Part shown: positions 8,571-17,054 of the stretch, piece after piece
Layout of the letters: each line of letters begins with the position of its first letter
Numbering within the stretch: position 1 is the first letter of the stretch
Source of the DNA: Chloroflexota bacterium
GTDB lineage: Bacteria; Chloroflexota; Anaerolineae; J036; Brachytrichaceae
DNA length: 52,570 nucleotides
Assembly: GCA_023382055.1 (NCBI GenBank)
Contig: JAMCQN010000119.1
Coordinates: 1-52,570, forward strand
Direction of reading: 5' to 3'
Translations under genes and position numbers: made by a program
The notes under the pieces: model-generated
Databases searched by the model: none
What the model saw: only the letters and a program-made list of their open reading frames with translations
Told to the model about the DNA's origin: nothing

Positions 8571-9127
8571 CGCGGACTCTGTACGTGACCAACCGCGATG
8601 AGTGGCGTGCGTGGCTGGCTGAGCACTACCAGACCGAAACCGAAGTCTGGCTGATCTACTATAAGAGGGGGTCAGGCCAACCCAGGATTCCTTATGACGA
8701 CGCCGTGGAGGAGGCGCTGTGTTACGGTTGGATCGACAGCATCATCCAGCGCATGGACGAGTTGAGGTATGCGCAGAAATTCACGCCGCGCATTAACCGA
8801 ACCAAGTGGTCGGCGTCTAATGTCGAGCGTATGCGCAGGCTGATCGACGCAGGGAAGATGACCGAAGCAGGGCTGGCCGTATTCGATACTGCATTACTGC
8901 AGCATGACTTCCAACCCGCTCGCAGAGATGTGTCGCTGCCTCCCGCCTTACGAAAACTACTTCGCGCTAATGACACGGCGTGGCGGAATTTCCAGGCTCT
9001 GGCGCCGTCATATCGGAAACAGTACGCTGGCTGGATTACCGCGCCGGTAAAAAACGAGACCAAAATCAAACGGATGCACGAAGCCATTAGTATGCTGGAG
9101 CAAAATAAGAAACTCAGTGGGAAGTAG
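8561..9127 (+). CDS. YdeI/OmpD-associated family protein
   Basis: A 188-residue cytosolic protein of the YdeI/OmpD-associated family (sometimes annotated as bacteriocin-protection protein). Typical segments are the Trp-rich start (DEWRAWLAEHYQTETEVWLI), DAVEEALCYGWIDSI, the basic TPRINRTKWSASNVERMRRL, and the C-terminal YAGWITAPVKNETKIKRM. The biochemical role is unknown. The start overlaps the end of the truncated oxidoreductase relic by 10 nt. No good ribosome binding site lies immediately upstream, so translation may depend on the relic's strong site through coupling. Confidence 0.8.
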   Translation: MEITRTLYVTNRDEWRAWLAEHYQTETEVWLIYYKRGSGQPRIPYDDAVEEALCYGWIDSIIQRMDELRYAQKFTPRINRTKWSASNVERMRRLIDAGKMTEAGLAVFDTALLQHDFQPARRDVSLPPALRKLLRANDTAWRNFQALAPSYRKQYAGWITAPVKNETKIKRMHEAISMLEQNKKLSGK

Positions 9128-9135
9128 GAACAGAC

Positions 9136-9873
9136 ATGCCATCGAACCGCGCATTGAAATCACAATCAAACCACACTGTGCTGCCCCTTAAACCGATGCC
9201 GCTCTGGCAGACTGGCTTGTTTTTTGGCATACCGACTGTTTTGATCGCAGTGGGATTCCTGGTAGTGCTGCCGGCGCTCCAGCAGACCGGCATGCAGCGC
9301 ATGATCGCCTACACCGTTGTTCAACTGGTTTTTATCGGAGGACTGATCCCGGCAACGCTGCTTGCCATGGCGCTCGAAGGCCGCCCGCTCAACTGGCCCA
9401 CCATACGCGCCAGGCTGCGGCTGAAACCCCTGCATGGCGAAAGCTGGAACTGGACGACGATGGGCATTCTGGTGTTCGCGGGCAGTTACTATGCCGGTAT
9501 CTGGCTTGTCAGCGCACTGACCAGGCAGGCGGGCCTGCAGTTCCCGGATACCAACTACCCGCTGGATGCCGGTTCCGCGATCAACCGCGGTCTGTGGATT
9601 GTTAACCTGATCATCGGCATTGCGGCCGAGGAATTGTGGTGGCGCGGTTATGTGCTGCCGCGCCAGGAGCTGGTTCATGGTCAGCGCACGTGGCTGCTGC
9701 ACGGCCTGCTCTGGGCGCTGGTGCATGTGGGCTATTCCGGCTGGTTCGTGATCGGTCTGATCATCCCATGCTGTGCGCTGGCGTTTATCGCGCAAGGCCT
9801 GAAGAACACCACCCCCGGCATCGCCATGCAGGTCTTTGTTGCCAGCCTGAACCTGATACTCGGCGGGTTGTAA
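9136..9873 (+). CDS. CPBP-family intramembrane metalloprotease
   Basis: A 245-residue integral membrane protein with about six to seven hydrophobic helices. The CPBP/Abi (Rce1-like) signatures are present: the di-glutamate motif in AAEELWWRGYVLPR (about residues 168-181) and WALVHVGYSGW with a metal-ligand His. Family members cleave membrane-embedded peptides or act in bacteriocin self-immunity; the target here is unknown. TAGGA about 8 nt before the ATG is a suitable ribosome binding site. It lies 8 nt after the YdeI-like gene, probably in the same transcript. Confidence 0.8.
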   Translation: MPSNRALKSQSNHTVLPLKPMPLWQTGLFFGIPTVLIAVGFLVVLPALQQTGMQRMIAYTVVQLVFIGGLIPATLLAMALEGRPLNWPTIRARLRLKPLHGESWNWTTMGILVFAGSYYAGIWLVSALTRQAGLQFPDTNYPLDAGSAINRGLWIVNLIIGIAAEELWWRGYVLPRQELVHGQRTWLLHGLLWALVHVGYSGWFVIGLIIPCCALAFIAQGLKNTTPGIAMQVFVASLNLILGGL

Positions 9874-10001
9874 GGACAGACCACTGGTTATGTTGCCATC
9901 CCTGCCAAAGCGGGTTTTAAACTGGAATTGAATGCTGGCATATACCTGTAAGCTGTTCTGAACAAGGGCGGTTCAGTATGGCTTTAGCAAGGTATGCAGG
10001 T

Positions 10002-10007
10002 TATAAT
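10002..10007 (+). promoter_or_regulatory. putative -10 element for yebC-ruvCA
   Basis: A consensus TATAAT lies in the 203-nt gap between the CPBP gene and yebC, about 70 nt before the yebC ATG. A matching -35 at the normal distance is poor. The rest of this gap shows no gene. Confidence 0.45.
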
Positions 10008-10076
10008 TAAAGCCTCAGGAACAGCCAATATCTTACAGGCCAATCAGGATGTACGGTTCCTGAAGAGGTAGGAGTC

Positions 10077-10835
10077 ATGTCAGGTCATTCAAAATGGGCC
10101 ACGATTAAACGCGCCAAGGGCGCCAATGACGCCAAGCGCGGCGCTCTTTTTACCCGCCTGTTGCGCGAAATAACCGTCTCGGCGCGAGAAGGCGGCGGCG
10201 ATATGGAATCTAATTTCCGTCTGCGCCTCGCCGTGGACAAAGCGCGCGCTGCTAACATGCCGAAGGAGAATGTCGAACGTGCGATTGCTCGGGCGACCGG
10301 TCAGGGCGATGACGCCGTATCATACGAGGAATTGATGTACGAAGGCTATGCGCCGCACAACGTGCCGATGATGATTAAGGTGCTGACCGACAACCGGAAT
10401 CGCACCGTGTCGGAAGTCCGCCGCACGGTGGAGCGCGCCGGCGGCCTGTTGGGCGCGCAGAACTCGGTGGCATGGCAGTTCAACCGCAAAGGCTATCTGG
10501 TGCTTGACCGCGCGGATAACATCGACCCAGACGCCGTGTTCGAAGTCGCCGTCGAAGCTGGGGCGGATGACATCATCACCGGCGACGACAGCATCGAAAT
10601 TTACACGGATGTCGACAGTTTCCGCGCCGTACGCGAAGCTCTGACCAAGAAGGGCTGGCAACCGCACACGGCGGAAATCTCCATGATTCCGACAACGCAG
10701 AGCAAGCTCAGCCCGGAAGACACCAAAAAGGTCATGGGCGTGATCGAGGCGCTTGAGGAACTCGACGACGTCCAGCAGGTTTACTCAAACATCGAAATAT
10801 CAGATGAAGTGATGGCGGACCTCGCAGCTGCATGA
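10077..10835 (+). CDS. yebC: YebC/PmpR family transcription/translation regulator
   Basis: A 252-residue protein starting with the family signature MSGHSKWATIKRAKGANDAK. It also carries RLAVDKARAANMPKENVERA and the acidic C-terminal half ending LEELDDVQQVYSNIEIS. The three-domain TACO1/YebC fold binds DNA or ribosomes; some YebC proteins relieve ribosome stalling on proline stretches and others repress transcription. This is the classical yebC-ruvC-ruvA gene order. AGGTAGGAG 5-12 nt upstream is a good ribosome binding site. The stop overlaps the ruvC start by 4 nt. Confidence 0.95.
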   Translation: MSGHSKWATIKRAKGANDAKRGALFTRLLREITVSAREGGGDMESNFRLRLAVDKARAANMPKENVERAIARATGQGDDAVSYEELMYEGYAPHNVPMMIKVLTDNRNRTVSEVRRTVERAGGLLGAQNSVAWQFNRKGYLVLDRADNIDPDAVFEVAVEAGADDIITGDDSIEIYTDVDSFRAVREALTKKGWQPHTAEISMIPTTQSKLSPEDTKKVMGVIEALEELDDVQQVYSNIEISDEVMADLAAA

Positions 10836-11329
10836 TCGTGCTCGGGATAGACCCCGGCATCGCGACAACCGGCTTCGGCGTAATACGCGAAGAATCGGAT
10901 GGGCGCGTCAGCGCGCTTTCATACGGGGTGCTGGTGACGCCTAAAGACGACTCCCTGCCACAGCGGTTATTATCATTGCGACAACAGTTGAATGCCTTGA
11001 TAGAACAGTGGCGCCCGGCCGAATCAGCGGTCGAGGCGCTTTTTTTCGCTACGAACCTGAAGACGGCTATGGCAGTCGGCCAGGCGCGCGGTGTGGTGCT
11101 CGTCACGTTGCAGGAAGCGGGCCTGCCAATCGGCGAATATACACCGCTGGAGGTGAAGCAGGCCATTACGGGCTATGGGCAGGCGGATAAACGCCAGATG
11201 CAGATAATGGTTCAGATGCTGTTCGCACTTGAGTCGCTCCCCAGACCGGACGATGCCGCCGACGCCCTGGCAGTTGCGTTTACCCATCTGCAGGCTTCCC
11301 GTTACAGCCGGCTTGAAACAGGCGCATAA
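10832..11329 (+). CDS. ruvC: Holliday junction endonuclease RuvC
   Basis: A 165-residue RNase H-fold resolvase. The catalytic carboxylates are all present: D7 in MIVLGIDPGIATTGFG, E68 in AVEALFFATN, and D141 and D144 in PDDAADALAVAF. RuvC cuts Holliday junctions held by RuvAB during recombinational repair. It is translationally coupled to yebC (ATGA overlap) and followed 20 nt later by ruvA. RuvB is not in this window. Confidence 0.96.
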   Translation: MIVLGIDPGIATTGFGVIREESDGRVSALSYGVLVTPKDDSLPQRLLSLRQQLNALIEQWRPAESAVEALFFATNLKTAMAVGQARGVVLVTLQEAGLPIGEYTPLEVKQAITGYGQADKRQMQIMVQMLFALESLPRPDDAADALAVAFTHLQASRYSRLETGA

Positions 11330-11349
11330 TTCGATCCAAGGATACAAGC

Positions 11350-11922
11350 ATGATTTCAAGATTGCGCGGCACCGTACTGGCCATCAGGCCGCCCATTGCC
11401 ATCATCGACGTCGGCGGTGTGGGGTTTCGGGTGTCGTGTTCGCAGGCTGCTCTCGACACGCTCGATCTGGGAAGATCCTCCGACCTGCATACACACCTGA
11501 TCGTGCGTGAAGATGATCTTTCGCTGTATGGCTTTGCCAGCGAAGAGGAAGTGTCATTATTCCAGACGTTGTTAGGCGTTTCCGGCATCGGGCCGCGCAC
11601 CGGATTATCGATTTTGTCCAGGTTACAGCCGGAGGCGCTACGCGCTGCCATCGTCAGCGACCGCGTGGATGTGATATCACAGGCGCCGGGTATCGGAAAA
11701 AAAACCGCTGAGAAAATCATCTTCGCGCTGAAGGACAAACTGGGTGGCCTGGACACGGCGCCGGCGGTTCTGTTGAGCGCTGTGGATACGGAAGTCATCA
11801 GTGCTCTGACAACGCTGGGCTATAGCATCGCCGAAGCGCAGGCGGCGCTTCAATCTCTGCCGCGCGGAGAGAAGCTGGATCTGGAAGAGAAAATTCGGCG
11901 CGCGCTGGGATACTTCGCTTAG
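11350..11922 (+). CDS. ruvA: Holliday junction branch-migration subunit RuvA
   Basis: A 190-residue protein with the N-terminal OB fold (MISRLRGTVLAIRPPIAIID) and the two helix-hairpin-helix DNA-binding motifs VSGIGPRTGLSIL and APGIGKKTAEKII. The C-terminal RuvB-binding three-helix domain (ISALTTLGYSIAEAQAAL) completes it. The tetramer sandwiches the junction and recruits the RuvB motor, which must be encoded elsewhere. AAGGA about 8 nt upstream serves as ribosome binding site. Confidence 0.95.
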   Translation: MISRLRGTVLAIRPPIAIIDVGGVGFRVSCSQAALDTLDLGRSSDLHTHLIVREDDLSLYGFASEEEVSLFQTLLGVSGIGPRTGLSILSRLQPEALRAAIVSDRVDVISQAPGIGKKTAEKIIFALKDKLGGLDTAPAVLLSAVDTEVISALTTLGYSIAEAQAALQSLPRGEKLDLEEKIRRALGYFA

Positions 11923-11982
11923 GCCGGCAACAACGCTCGCACTCCTGCGCGCACGCTCCTCATAACGCCATTTATGCGCGGG

Positions 11983-11988
11983 TACAAT
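11983..11988 (+). promoter_or_regulatory. -10 element TACAAT for leaderless murJ
   Basis: TACAAT ends 8 nt before the ATG at 11997, and no ribosome binding site lies between. Transcription would begin at or within 2 nt of the start codon. Confidence 0.5.
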
Positions 11989-11996
11989 GAACCCAC

Positions 11997-13652
11997 ATGT
12001 TAACGTCCGAAACCGCGCCGATGCCGGCTGAACCAGAGCAGATACCATTGCCTGCACCGCGCGATACACAGAACTCCATCGCGGGCGCCGCCACGATTAT
12101 CTCCTTAGGGAATTTGAGCAGTCGCGTTGTAGGGCTGTTCAGAGAAGTTGCCAAGTCATACTTTTTCGGCAACGGCCGCATTGCCAGCGCCTTCGAGCTG
12201 GCGTCAAACCCACCCAGCCAGTTCTACGACCTGTTGATCGGCGGGATGCTCAGTTCCGCGCTGGTGCCAACCTTCAGCAATGTCGTAGCCGACGAAGCAG
12301 ATAGCGCCCGCATGGTAGAGTTCGGAAAGTTGCTGGGCGCCTTGATCGGTCTGGCGACGGTGGGACTGACAGTCCTTGTCGTCCTGCTGTCGATTTTCTC
12401 TGAGGGTTTGGCAATGGTGCTGGCCGGCGGGCCGCAGCAGGATCTTGCGCTGGTTTCCTCGCTGCTGCGCATCACTATTCCCACGATCATTTTTCTCAAC
12501 CTGAGCGGCATCCTGACGGCGGCGCTTTACGCGCGACGGAAATTCATCTTCACGGCATTTACCGCTACAGCCTACAACCTGACGATGATCCTTTGCGTCG
12601 TGTTATTCGAACGCAGCCTGAGCGTAACGGCGCTGGCAATCGGCATGCTGGCCGGAAGCATTCTGCAGGTGCTGATGCAGGTACCGGGAATGCGCGGCAT
12701 CCCGATCAAACTGTCGCTGAACTGGCGCCACCCGGGCATCCGGCAGATACTGAGACTCTTCCTGCCAGTCGCCTTCGGACTGGCGTTGGCGCAGCTTGCA
12801 GCGCTGGTCAGCTTCATCATTGCCGGGCACATCGGCGCCGAGGGACCGGCAACCATGCGGTATGCAGCGCAGGTCGTGCAATTTCCTCTGGGGATGATCG
12901 TCGTTGCGGTGTCAGCCGCCATCCTGCCGGCGCTCTCGATGTATGGCCAGGATACGACCCTCGAAGCATTCAAAGGCACCCTCGCGCAGGGCATGCGCCT
13001 GGTATGGGTCTTGATCGTTCCGGCATCCATGGGACTGTTCGTACTGGCACAACCCATCGTCGCTCTGCTATTTCAGCGCGGCGCGTTCACGGTGGAGAGC
13101 ACCGCCTATACAGCCGCCGCCCTGCGCGCGGCGGTGCCCGGTCTGATCTTTGCGGCCATTGACCAGCCATTGATTTACGCCTTCTACGCGCGCCGCGACA
13201 CCTTCACCCCGACCTTGATCGGCCTGGTATCGACACTCAGCTATCTAGCATTACTTGGCACGTTGTCTCTGATGTCGCAATACGGGCTGCGCACGTTCAC
13301 TCTGACCGACTTGATCATGGCGAACTCGCTGAAAACCGGGCTGGACGCCTTCCTGATGGCGATCTTCCTCACACGCAAGGTTGGGGGCTTGAGGGGCTAT
13401 GAGATTACGCCCGTCGCACTCAAGGTATGCCTGGCAGCAGGGTTGATGGGGCTGTCCGTGTGGGCTGTCATGTTGTTTATCCAGCATGCCATGGGGAGCA
13501 CCGAGTTTATCGCTAACGCGCTGACTGCGGTTGTCGCGGCAGGTATTGGCATCATGGTATACCTGTTGATGGTCCGTCTGTTGCGCGTAAAGGAAATATC
13601 GCTGTTGCGCGGCATGTTGAGGAGATCCGCCCGGGTAGAGCCTTTGGCCTGA
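11997..13652 (+). CDS. murJ: lipid II flippase MurJ (MviN family)
   Basis: A 551-residue polytopic MOP-superfamily transporter with about 14 hydrophobic helices. Family segments include GAATIISLGNLSSRVVGLFR at the N-terminus, FGNGRIASAFELASNPPSQF and LIGGMLSSALVPTFSN, and the central LFLPVAFGLALAQLAALVSF. MurJ moves lipid-linked peptidoglycan precursors across the cytoplasmic membrane. Its presence argues that this organism makes peptidoglycan or a related glycan. It is preceded by its own -10-like element and followed by a long hairpin at 13674-13715. Confidence 0.9.
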   Translation: MLTSETAPMPAEPEQIPLPAPRDTQNSIAGAATIISLGNLSSRVVGLFREVAKSYFFGNGRIASAFELASNPPSQFYDLLIGGMLSSALVPTFSNVVADEADSARMVEFGKLLGALIGLATVGLTVLVVLLSIFSEGLAMVLAGGPQQDLALVSSLLRITIPTIIFLNLSGILTAALYARRKFIFTAFTATAYNLTMILCVVLFERSLSVTALAIGMLAGSILQVLMQVPGMRGIPIKLSLNWRHPGIRQILRLFLPVAFGLALAQLAALVSFIIAGHIGAEGPATMRYAAQVVQFPLGMIVVAVSAAILPALSMYGQDTTLEAFKGTLAQGMRLVWVLIVPASMGLFVLAQPIVALLFQRGAFTVESTAYTAAALRAAVPGLIFAAIDQPLIYAFYARRDTFTPTLIGLVSTLSYLALLGTLSLMSQYGLRTFTLTDLIMANSLKTGLDAFLMAIFLTRKVGGLRGYEITPVALKVCLAAGLMGLSVWAVMLFIQHAMGSTEFIANALTAVVAAGIGIMVYLLMVRLLRVKEISLLRGMLRRSARVEPLA

Positions 13653-13673
13653 CCGTATCATATGGGTCTATTT

Positions 13674-13715
13674 CAACCGATGTCTGACTTCTGCGAGAAG
13701 TCAGACATCGGGTTG
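13674..13715 (+). repeat. long perfect hairpin between murJ and lipA
   Basis: CGATGTCTGACTTCT pairs with AGAAGTCAGACATCG, a 15-bp uninterrupted stem with a 3-nt GCG loop. The flanks (CAAC and GTTG) extend it with one bulge. No T-run follows, so it is a strong structure but not a textbook terminator. It could end murJ transcription, shield an mRNA 3' end, or act as an operator for lipA. Confidence 0.6.
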
Positions 13716-13764
13716 CATCCGATAACACACATGATGTTTGTTAAAATGCAATGTGGCAAACGAG

Positions 13765-14757
13765 ATGGAAGAAAATACCAGTTTGATTACAGCGAGTCAG
13801 ATCGCTGAGACCCAGACCATAACGATCACAAACAGCGTACCCACAGCGCAGGTTCCATTGCGGCGACCTGACTGGCTGAAGGTGCGCGCGCCATCAGGCG
13901 AGACTTATCACAATCTCAAACGACTCATTCGCAGCAAGTCGCTCCACACCATCTGTGAAGAAGCCAACTGTCCAAATATGTCTGACTGCTGGACGCGCGG
14001 CACAGCGACATTTCTGATCATGGGCGACGTATGCACGCGCTCCTGCGGATTCTGCGATGTTAAAACGGGGCGTCCTTCGCCGCTGGATTGGGCGGAGCCG
14101 CTGCGCGTGGCGCAAGCGGTAAAGAATATGAACCTTGAGCACGTCGTCATCACCTCCGTCAACCGCGACGAGAGACCGGATGGCGGCGCACCCATCTTCG
14201 CATTATGCATCCGCCAGATACACGTTTCACAGCCATCCTGCACCATCGAAGTGTTGATCCCCGACTTCAAAGGCTCCGAAGCCGCTCTGGAGATCGTGAT
14301 GCGCGAACAGCCGGACATACTGAACCACAATGTCGAAACCGTGCCGCGACTATTCAAACGCGTGCAGCCACAGGACCATTATGAATGGGCGCTGACGACC
14401 TTGACGAATGCAAAACGCATCCAGGCTGATGCAGTCACCAAATCGGGCATGATGCTGGGACTGGGCGAGACACGCGATGAGGTGCTGGATGTCATGCGCG
14501 ACCTGCGATCGGCGGATGTCGACATTCTAACGATCGGTCAGTATATGCAACCAAGTCGCCAACATCTTCCTGTGGAGAAATACTGGCGCCCGGATGAGTT
14601 TGAGGAATTCAAACGGCTGGGGCTGGACATGGGATTTAAATGGGTCGAGAGCGGGCCTCTGGTGCGCAGTTCGTACAGGGCTGAAAATCAGGCGCGCGCA
14701 CTGTCCAGGCGCTGGGCGACGCTGAAAGCGCAGACCATCGACACGGCACAAGCTTGA
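13765..14757 (+). CDS. lipA: lipoyl synthase (radical SAM)
   Basis: A 330-residue radical SAM enzyme from the ATG at 13765; in-frame GTG 13753 and TTG 13738 are alternatives. The auxiliary-cluster motif C-x4-C-x5-C is in [12 protein letters not shown] and the radical SAM motif C-x3-C-x2-C is in CTRSCGFC. The conserved C-terminal RSSY ([11 protein letters not shown]) is present. LipA inserts two sulfurs into the octanoyl group on lipoyl domains, including GcvH of the glycine cleavage system. LipB is not nearby. A TAAAAT element at 13742-13747 may start a very short-leader transcript favouring GTG 13753. Confidence 0.95.
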   Translation: MEENTSLITASQIAETQTITITNSVPTAQVPLRRPDWLKVRAPSGETYHNLKRLIRSKSLHTICEEANCPNMSDCWTRGTATFLIMGDVCTRSCGFCDVKTGRPSPLDWAEPLRVAQAVKNMNLEHVVITSVNRDERPDGGAPIFALCIRQIHVSQPSCTIEVLIPDFKGSEAALEIVMREQPDILNHNVETVPRLFKRVQPQDHYEWALTTLTNAKRIQADAVTKSGMMLGLGETRDEVLDVMRDLRSADVDILTIGQYMQPSRQHLPVEKYWRPDEFEEFKRLGLDMGFKWVESGPLVRSSYRAENQARALSRRWATLKAQTIDTAQA

Positions 14758-14899
14758 ATCTCGGCATTCAAGGCGCTCTCAATACAAACACTCAAATGCC
14801 CACGGACTACTGCAAGTGAAAAAGACGCCGTTGAGAGCCGGGACATGGGCGGAATACCAACCGCGTATTTTATCTGGACTGCCTGTCACATGCAGGGCA

Positions 14900-16054
14900 A
14901 TGCCACGCCGTACTTACAGGGGCCGTATTGCTGTCCTGCTGATGGTGGCGATGCTGGCGTCCGGTTGCGCTGACATACCAGAGCTGCAACCCACTCAGCC
15001 GCCCATATCCATTACTATCTATTCGTTAACCGTGACGCCGACCGCGACTGAGATACCTCCCACAGCCACGGCTGTACCGCCATCGCCTACCCCGCTTCCG
15101 CCTTCACCGACGCCTGTCCCCCCGACGCCAACGCAGGTAGCGCCCACCGCCACGGAACCGGCGCCAACAGAAACAGCCACGCCCGCAGCGACGCCGGTTA
15201 CCGGAGCAAAGACGGCTATCCTCGCCGACGCGAGGCCCGGATTATGCGCCAATCCCGTCGGTCAGTTGATCACCGACACCATCAATAGCAGCATTCTGGG
15301 AATGCCGCTGCCAGTGCATATTTTCCTGCCGCCTTGTTATGATGCGGTTGATTATGAGTACCCCACCCTGTACCTGATTCAAGGCAGCGGGTTCGAGTTC
15401 GGCGAATGGGAGCAGGATGGCGTTCCAAGAGTCGCAGACCTGCAGATGAACCTCGGCATCCTGCCGCCGTTTATCATTGTGATGCCCGCCAGCGATCTGG
15501 ATCGCGGCGACGGCAGCTTGTACCTGAACAGTTCGGGCGGGAAAGGATCGTGGGAGGACTTCATGGTGAATGAGTTGCTGCCCATGATCGATCACAAATA
15601 CAGCGCCTGGGCGGACCGCGACGGACGCGCGATCGGGGGTATCTCACGCGGAGGTTACTGGTCGCTGGAAATCGGGTTTAGATATCCAGATAAGTTCGGC
15701 GCAGTTGGCGGACACAGCCCGGCCATCACATCGGACTACCTGGCGGGGGTACCGCCGGGGTTCAGCATACTCAGCATGGCAAAGTCGATCAATGAACTGA
15801 AAACACAGCGCATCTACCTGGATGCCGGCAACGCGGATTTTACGCAACCGGGCGTTCAACAACTCGCAGCGCAACTCGATGCCCAACAGATACCTTATAC
15901 CATGAATATCGGTGAAGGCAGCCATAGCGATGACTACTGGTCCAGCCAGGTTCCGGAGTATCTGGCATTTTATTCGGCGGATTGGCCCAGAATAGCTCGT
16001 GGCAAGGGCAGCAGCACAGGAGCATCAGCGCCTGAGACGAGGGCAAATCAATAA
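14900..16054 (+). CDS. secreted lipoprotein esterase with Thr/Pro linker
   Basis: A 384-residue protein from ATG 14900; the frame extends upstream but only this start gives a normal signal peptide. Basic residues and a hydrophobic core end in the lipobox MLASGC, predicting lipidation. A Thr/Pro-rich linker of about 60 residues follows (VPPSPTPLPPSPTPVPPTPT), then an esterase D-type alpha/beta hydrolase domain. The nucleophile elbow is GGISRGGYW (S249), and a candidate catalytic His is in GEGSHSDDYW. It probably hydrolyses an ester outside the cell; the substrate is unknown. The stop is one nucleotide from the next ATG (TAATATG), implying coupling. Confidence 0.82.
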   Translation: MPRRTYRGRIAVLLMVAMLASGCADIPELQPTQPPISITIYSLTVTPTATEIPPTATAVPPSPTPLPPSPTPVPPTPTQVAPTATEPAPTETATPAATPVTGAKTAILADARPGLCANPVGQLITDTINSSILGMPLPVHIFLPPCYDAVDYEYPTLYLIQGSGFEFGEWEQDGVPRVADLQMNLGILPPFIIVMPASDLDRGDGSLYLNSSGGKGSWEDFMVNELLPMIDHKYSAWADRDGRAIGGISRGGYWSLEIGFRYPDKFGAVGGHSPAITSDYLAGVPPGFSILSMAKSINELKTQRIYLDAGNADFTQPGVQQLAAQLDAQQIPYTMNIGEGSHSDDYWSSQVPEYLAFYSADWPRIARGKGSSTGASAPETRANQ

Positions 16055-16055
16055 T

Positions 16056-17054
16056 ATGCGTCGCTGGATTTTCTGGTTGGGCCTGCTGATCAGCGTAGTC
16101 CTGTTGTACTTCTCACTGCGGGGTCTGGAGCTGGAGGCCGTGTGGGAATCGATCAAACAGGCGAACTTTCTGTGGTTGATCCCCGGCATTGCGGCTTATT
16201 TCATTGCAGTGGCTGTGCGCACGTGGCGCTGGTCGTATCTTTTGCGACCGTTCAAGCATGTGCCGTTTGGCAGCCTGTACGAAACGGTCGTGATTGGCTA
16301 CATGGGCAATAACGTCTACCCGGCGCGCGCAGGCGAGCTGGTCCGTTCGTACGTGTTGCGCCGTGATAATGGCGTGCCGATGGCTTTCAGCCTGGCGACG
16401 ATCCTGCTTGAGCGAATCATCGATGGCATTGTGATGGTCGCGTTTGTACTGATCGGTTTGCCCAATGTGCCCAACCTGCCGACTGCCGCGCATGACATCG
16501 TTCTGATAGCGGCTGGCGCCTTTGCAATCGCCGTTGGCATATTCTTCTGGATGTCGCTGGCGCCGAGCACTGCGGAACGTCTGGCCGGTTTTATCATCGC
16601 GCGGCTGGCGCCACACCGCTTCCAACCGCCCTTGCAGGGATTTGTCGCGCGCTTTGTGCAGGGCGCGCGCAGTCTGAGCCAACCGACGGATCTGCTCGCT
16701 ATCGTGCTCAGCACAGCGCTGGCCTGGCTTATCGAAACGGTTAAGTACTGGTTTGTCATGCACGCCTTCGCAATGAACCTGACCTTTACAGATCTCATGC
16801 TGCTCAACGGGGTGTCCAATCTTTTTACAATTATTCCATCAGGGCCTGGATATGTCGGAACATTCGATGCCGCCGGTATTGGTATCCTGACCGCTCTCGG
16901 CGTCAGGCAGGAACTGGCAACCAGCTACACGCTGGTTCTGCACGCGGTACTGTGGCTGCCGGTGACTCTGCTTGGCGCGTTCTTTATGCTGCGCGAAGGT
17001 CTCAGGTGGACGGACTTCCGTAAAGCCGAAGAGTCCGTGGCGGTGGGCGAATGA
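16056..17054 (+). CDS. LPG-synthase transmembrane-like (UPF0104) flippase-domain protein
   Basis: A 332-residue membrane protein with about eight hydrophobic helices, of the lysylphosphatidylglycerol synthase TM region/UPF0104 family. Characteristic segments are VAVRTWRWSYLLRPF, VIGYMGNNVYPARAGELVRS and IIPSGPGYVGTFDAAGI. The C-terminal acyltransferase domain of MprF is absent, so this is the stand-alone integral domain, usually linked to translocating or handling polyprenyl or phospholipid substrates. It starts 1 nt after the esterase stop and overlaps the FAD oxidoreductase by ATGA, forming a three-gene unit. Confidence 0.82.
   Translation: MRRWIFWLGLLISVVLLYFSLRGLELEAVWESIKQANFLWLIPGIAAYFIAVAVRTWRWSYLLRPFKHVPFGSLYETVVIGYMGNNVYPARAGELVRSYVLRRDNGVPMAFSLATILLERIIDGIVMVAFVLIGLPNVPNLPTAAHDIVLIAAGAFAIAVGIFFWMSLAPSTAERLAGFIIARLAPHRFQPPLQGFVARFVQGARSLSQPTDLLAIVLSTALAWLIETVKYWFVMHAFAMNLTFTDLMLLNGVSNLFTIIPSGPGYVGTFDAAGIGILTALGVRQELATSYTLVLHAVLWLPVTLLGAFFMLREGLRWTDFRKAEESVAVGE

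Noticed and set aside
10077..11922. yebC-ruvC-ruvA lacking ruvB as an anomaly
   Set aside because: ruvB is often encoded elsewhere, so its absence from this cluster is ordinary.
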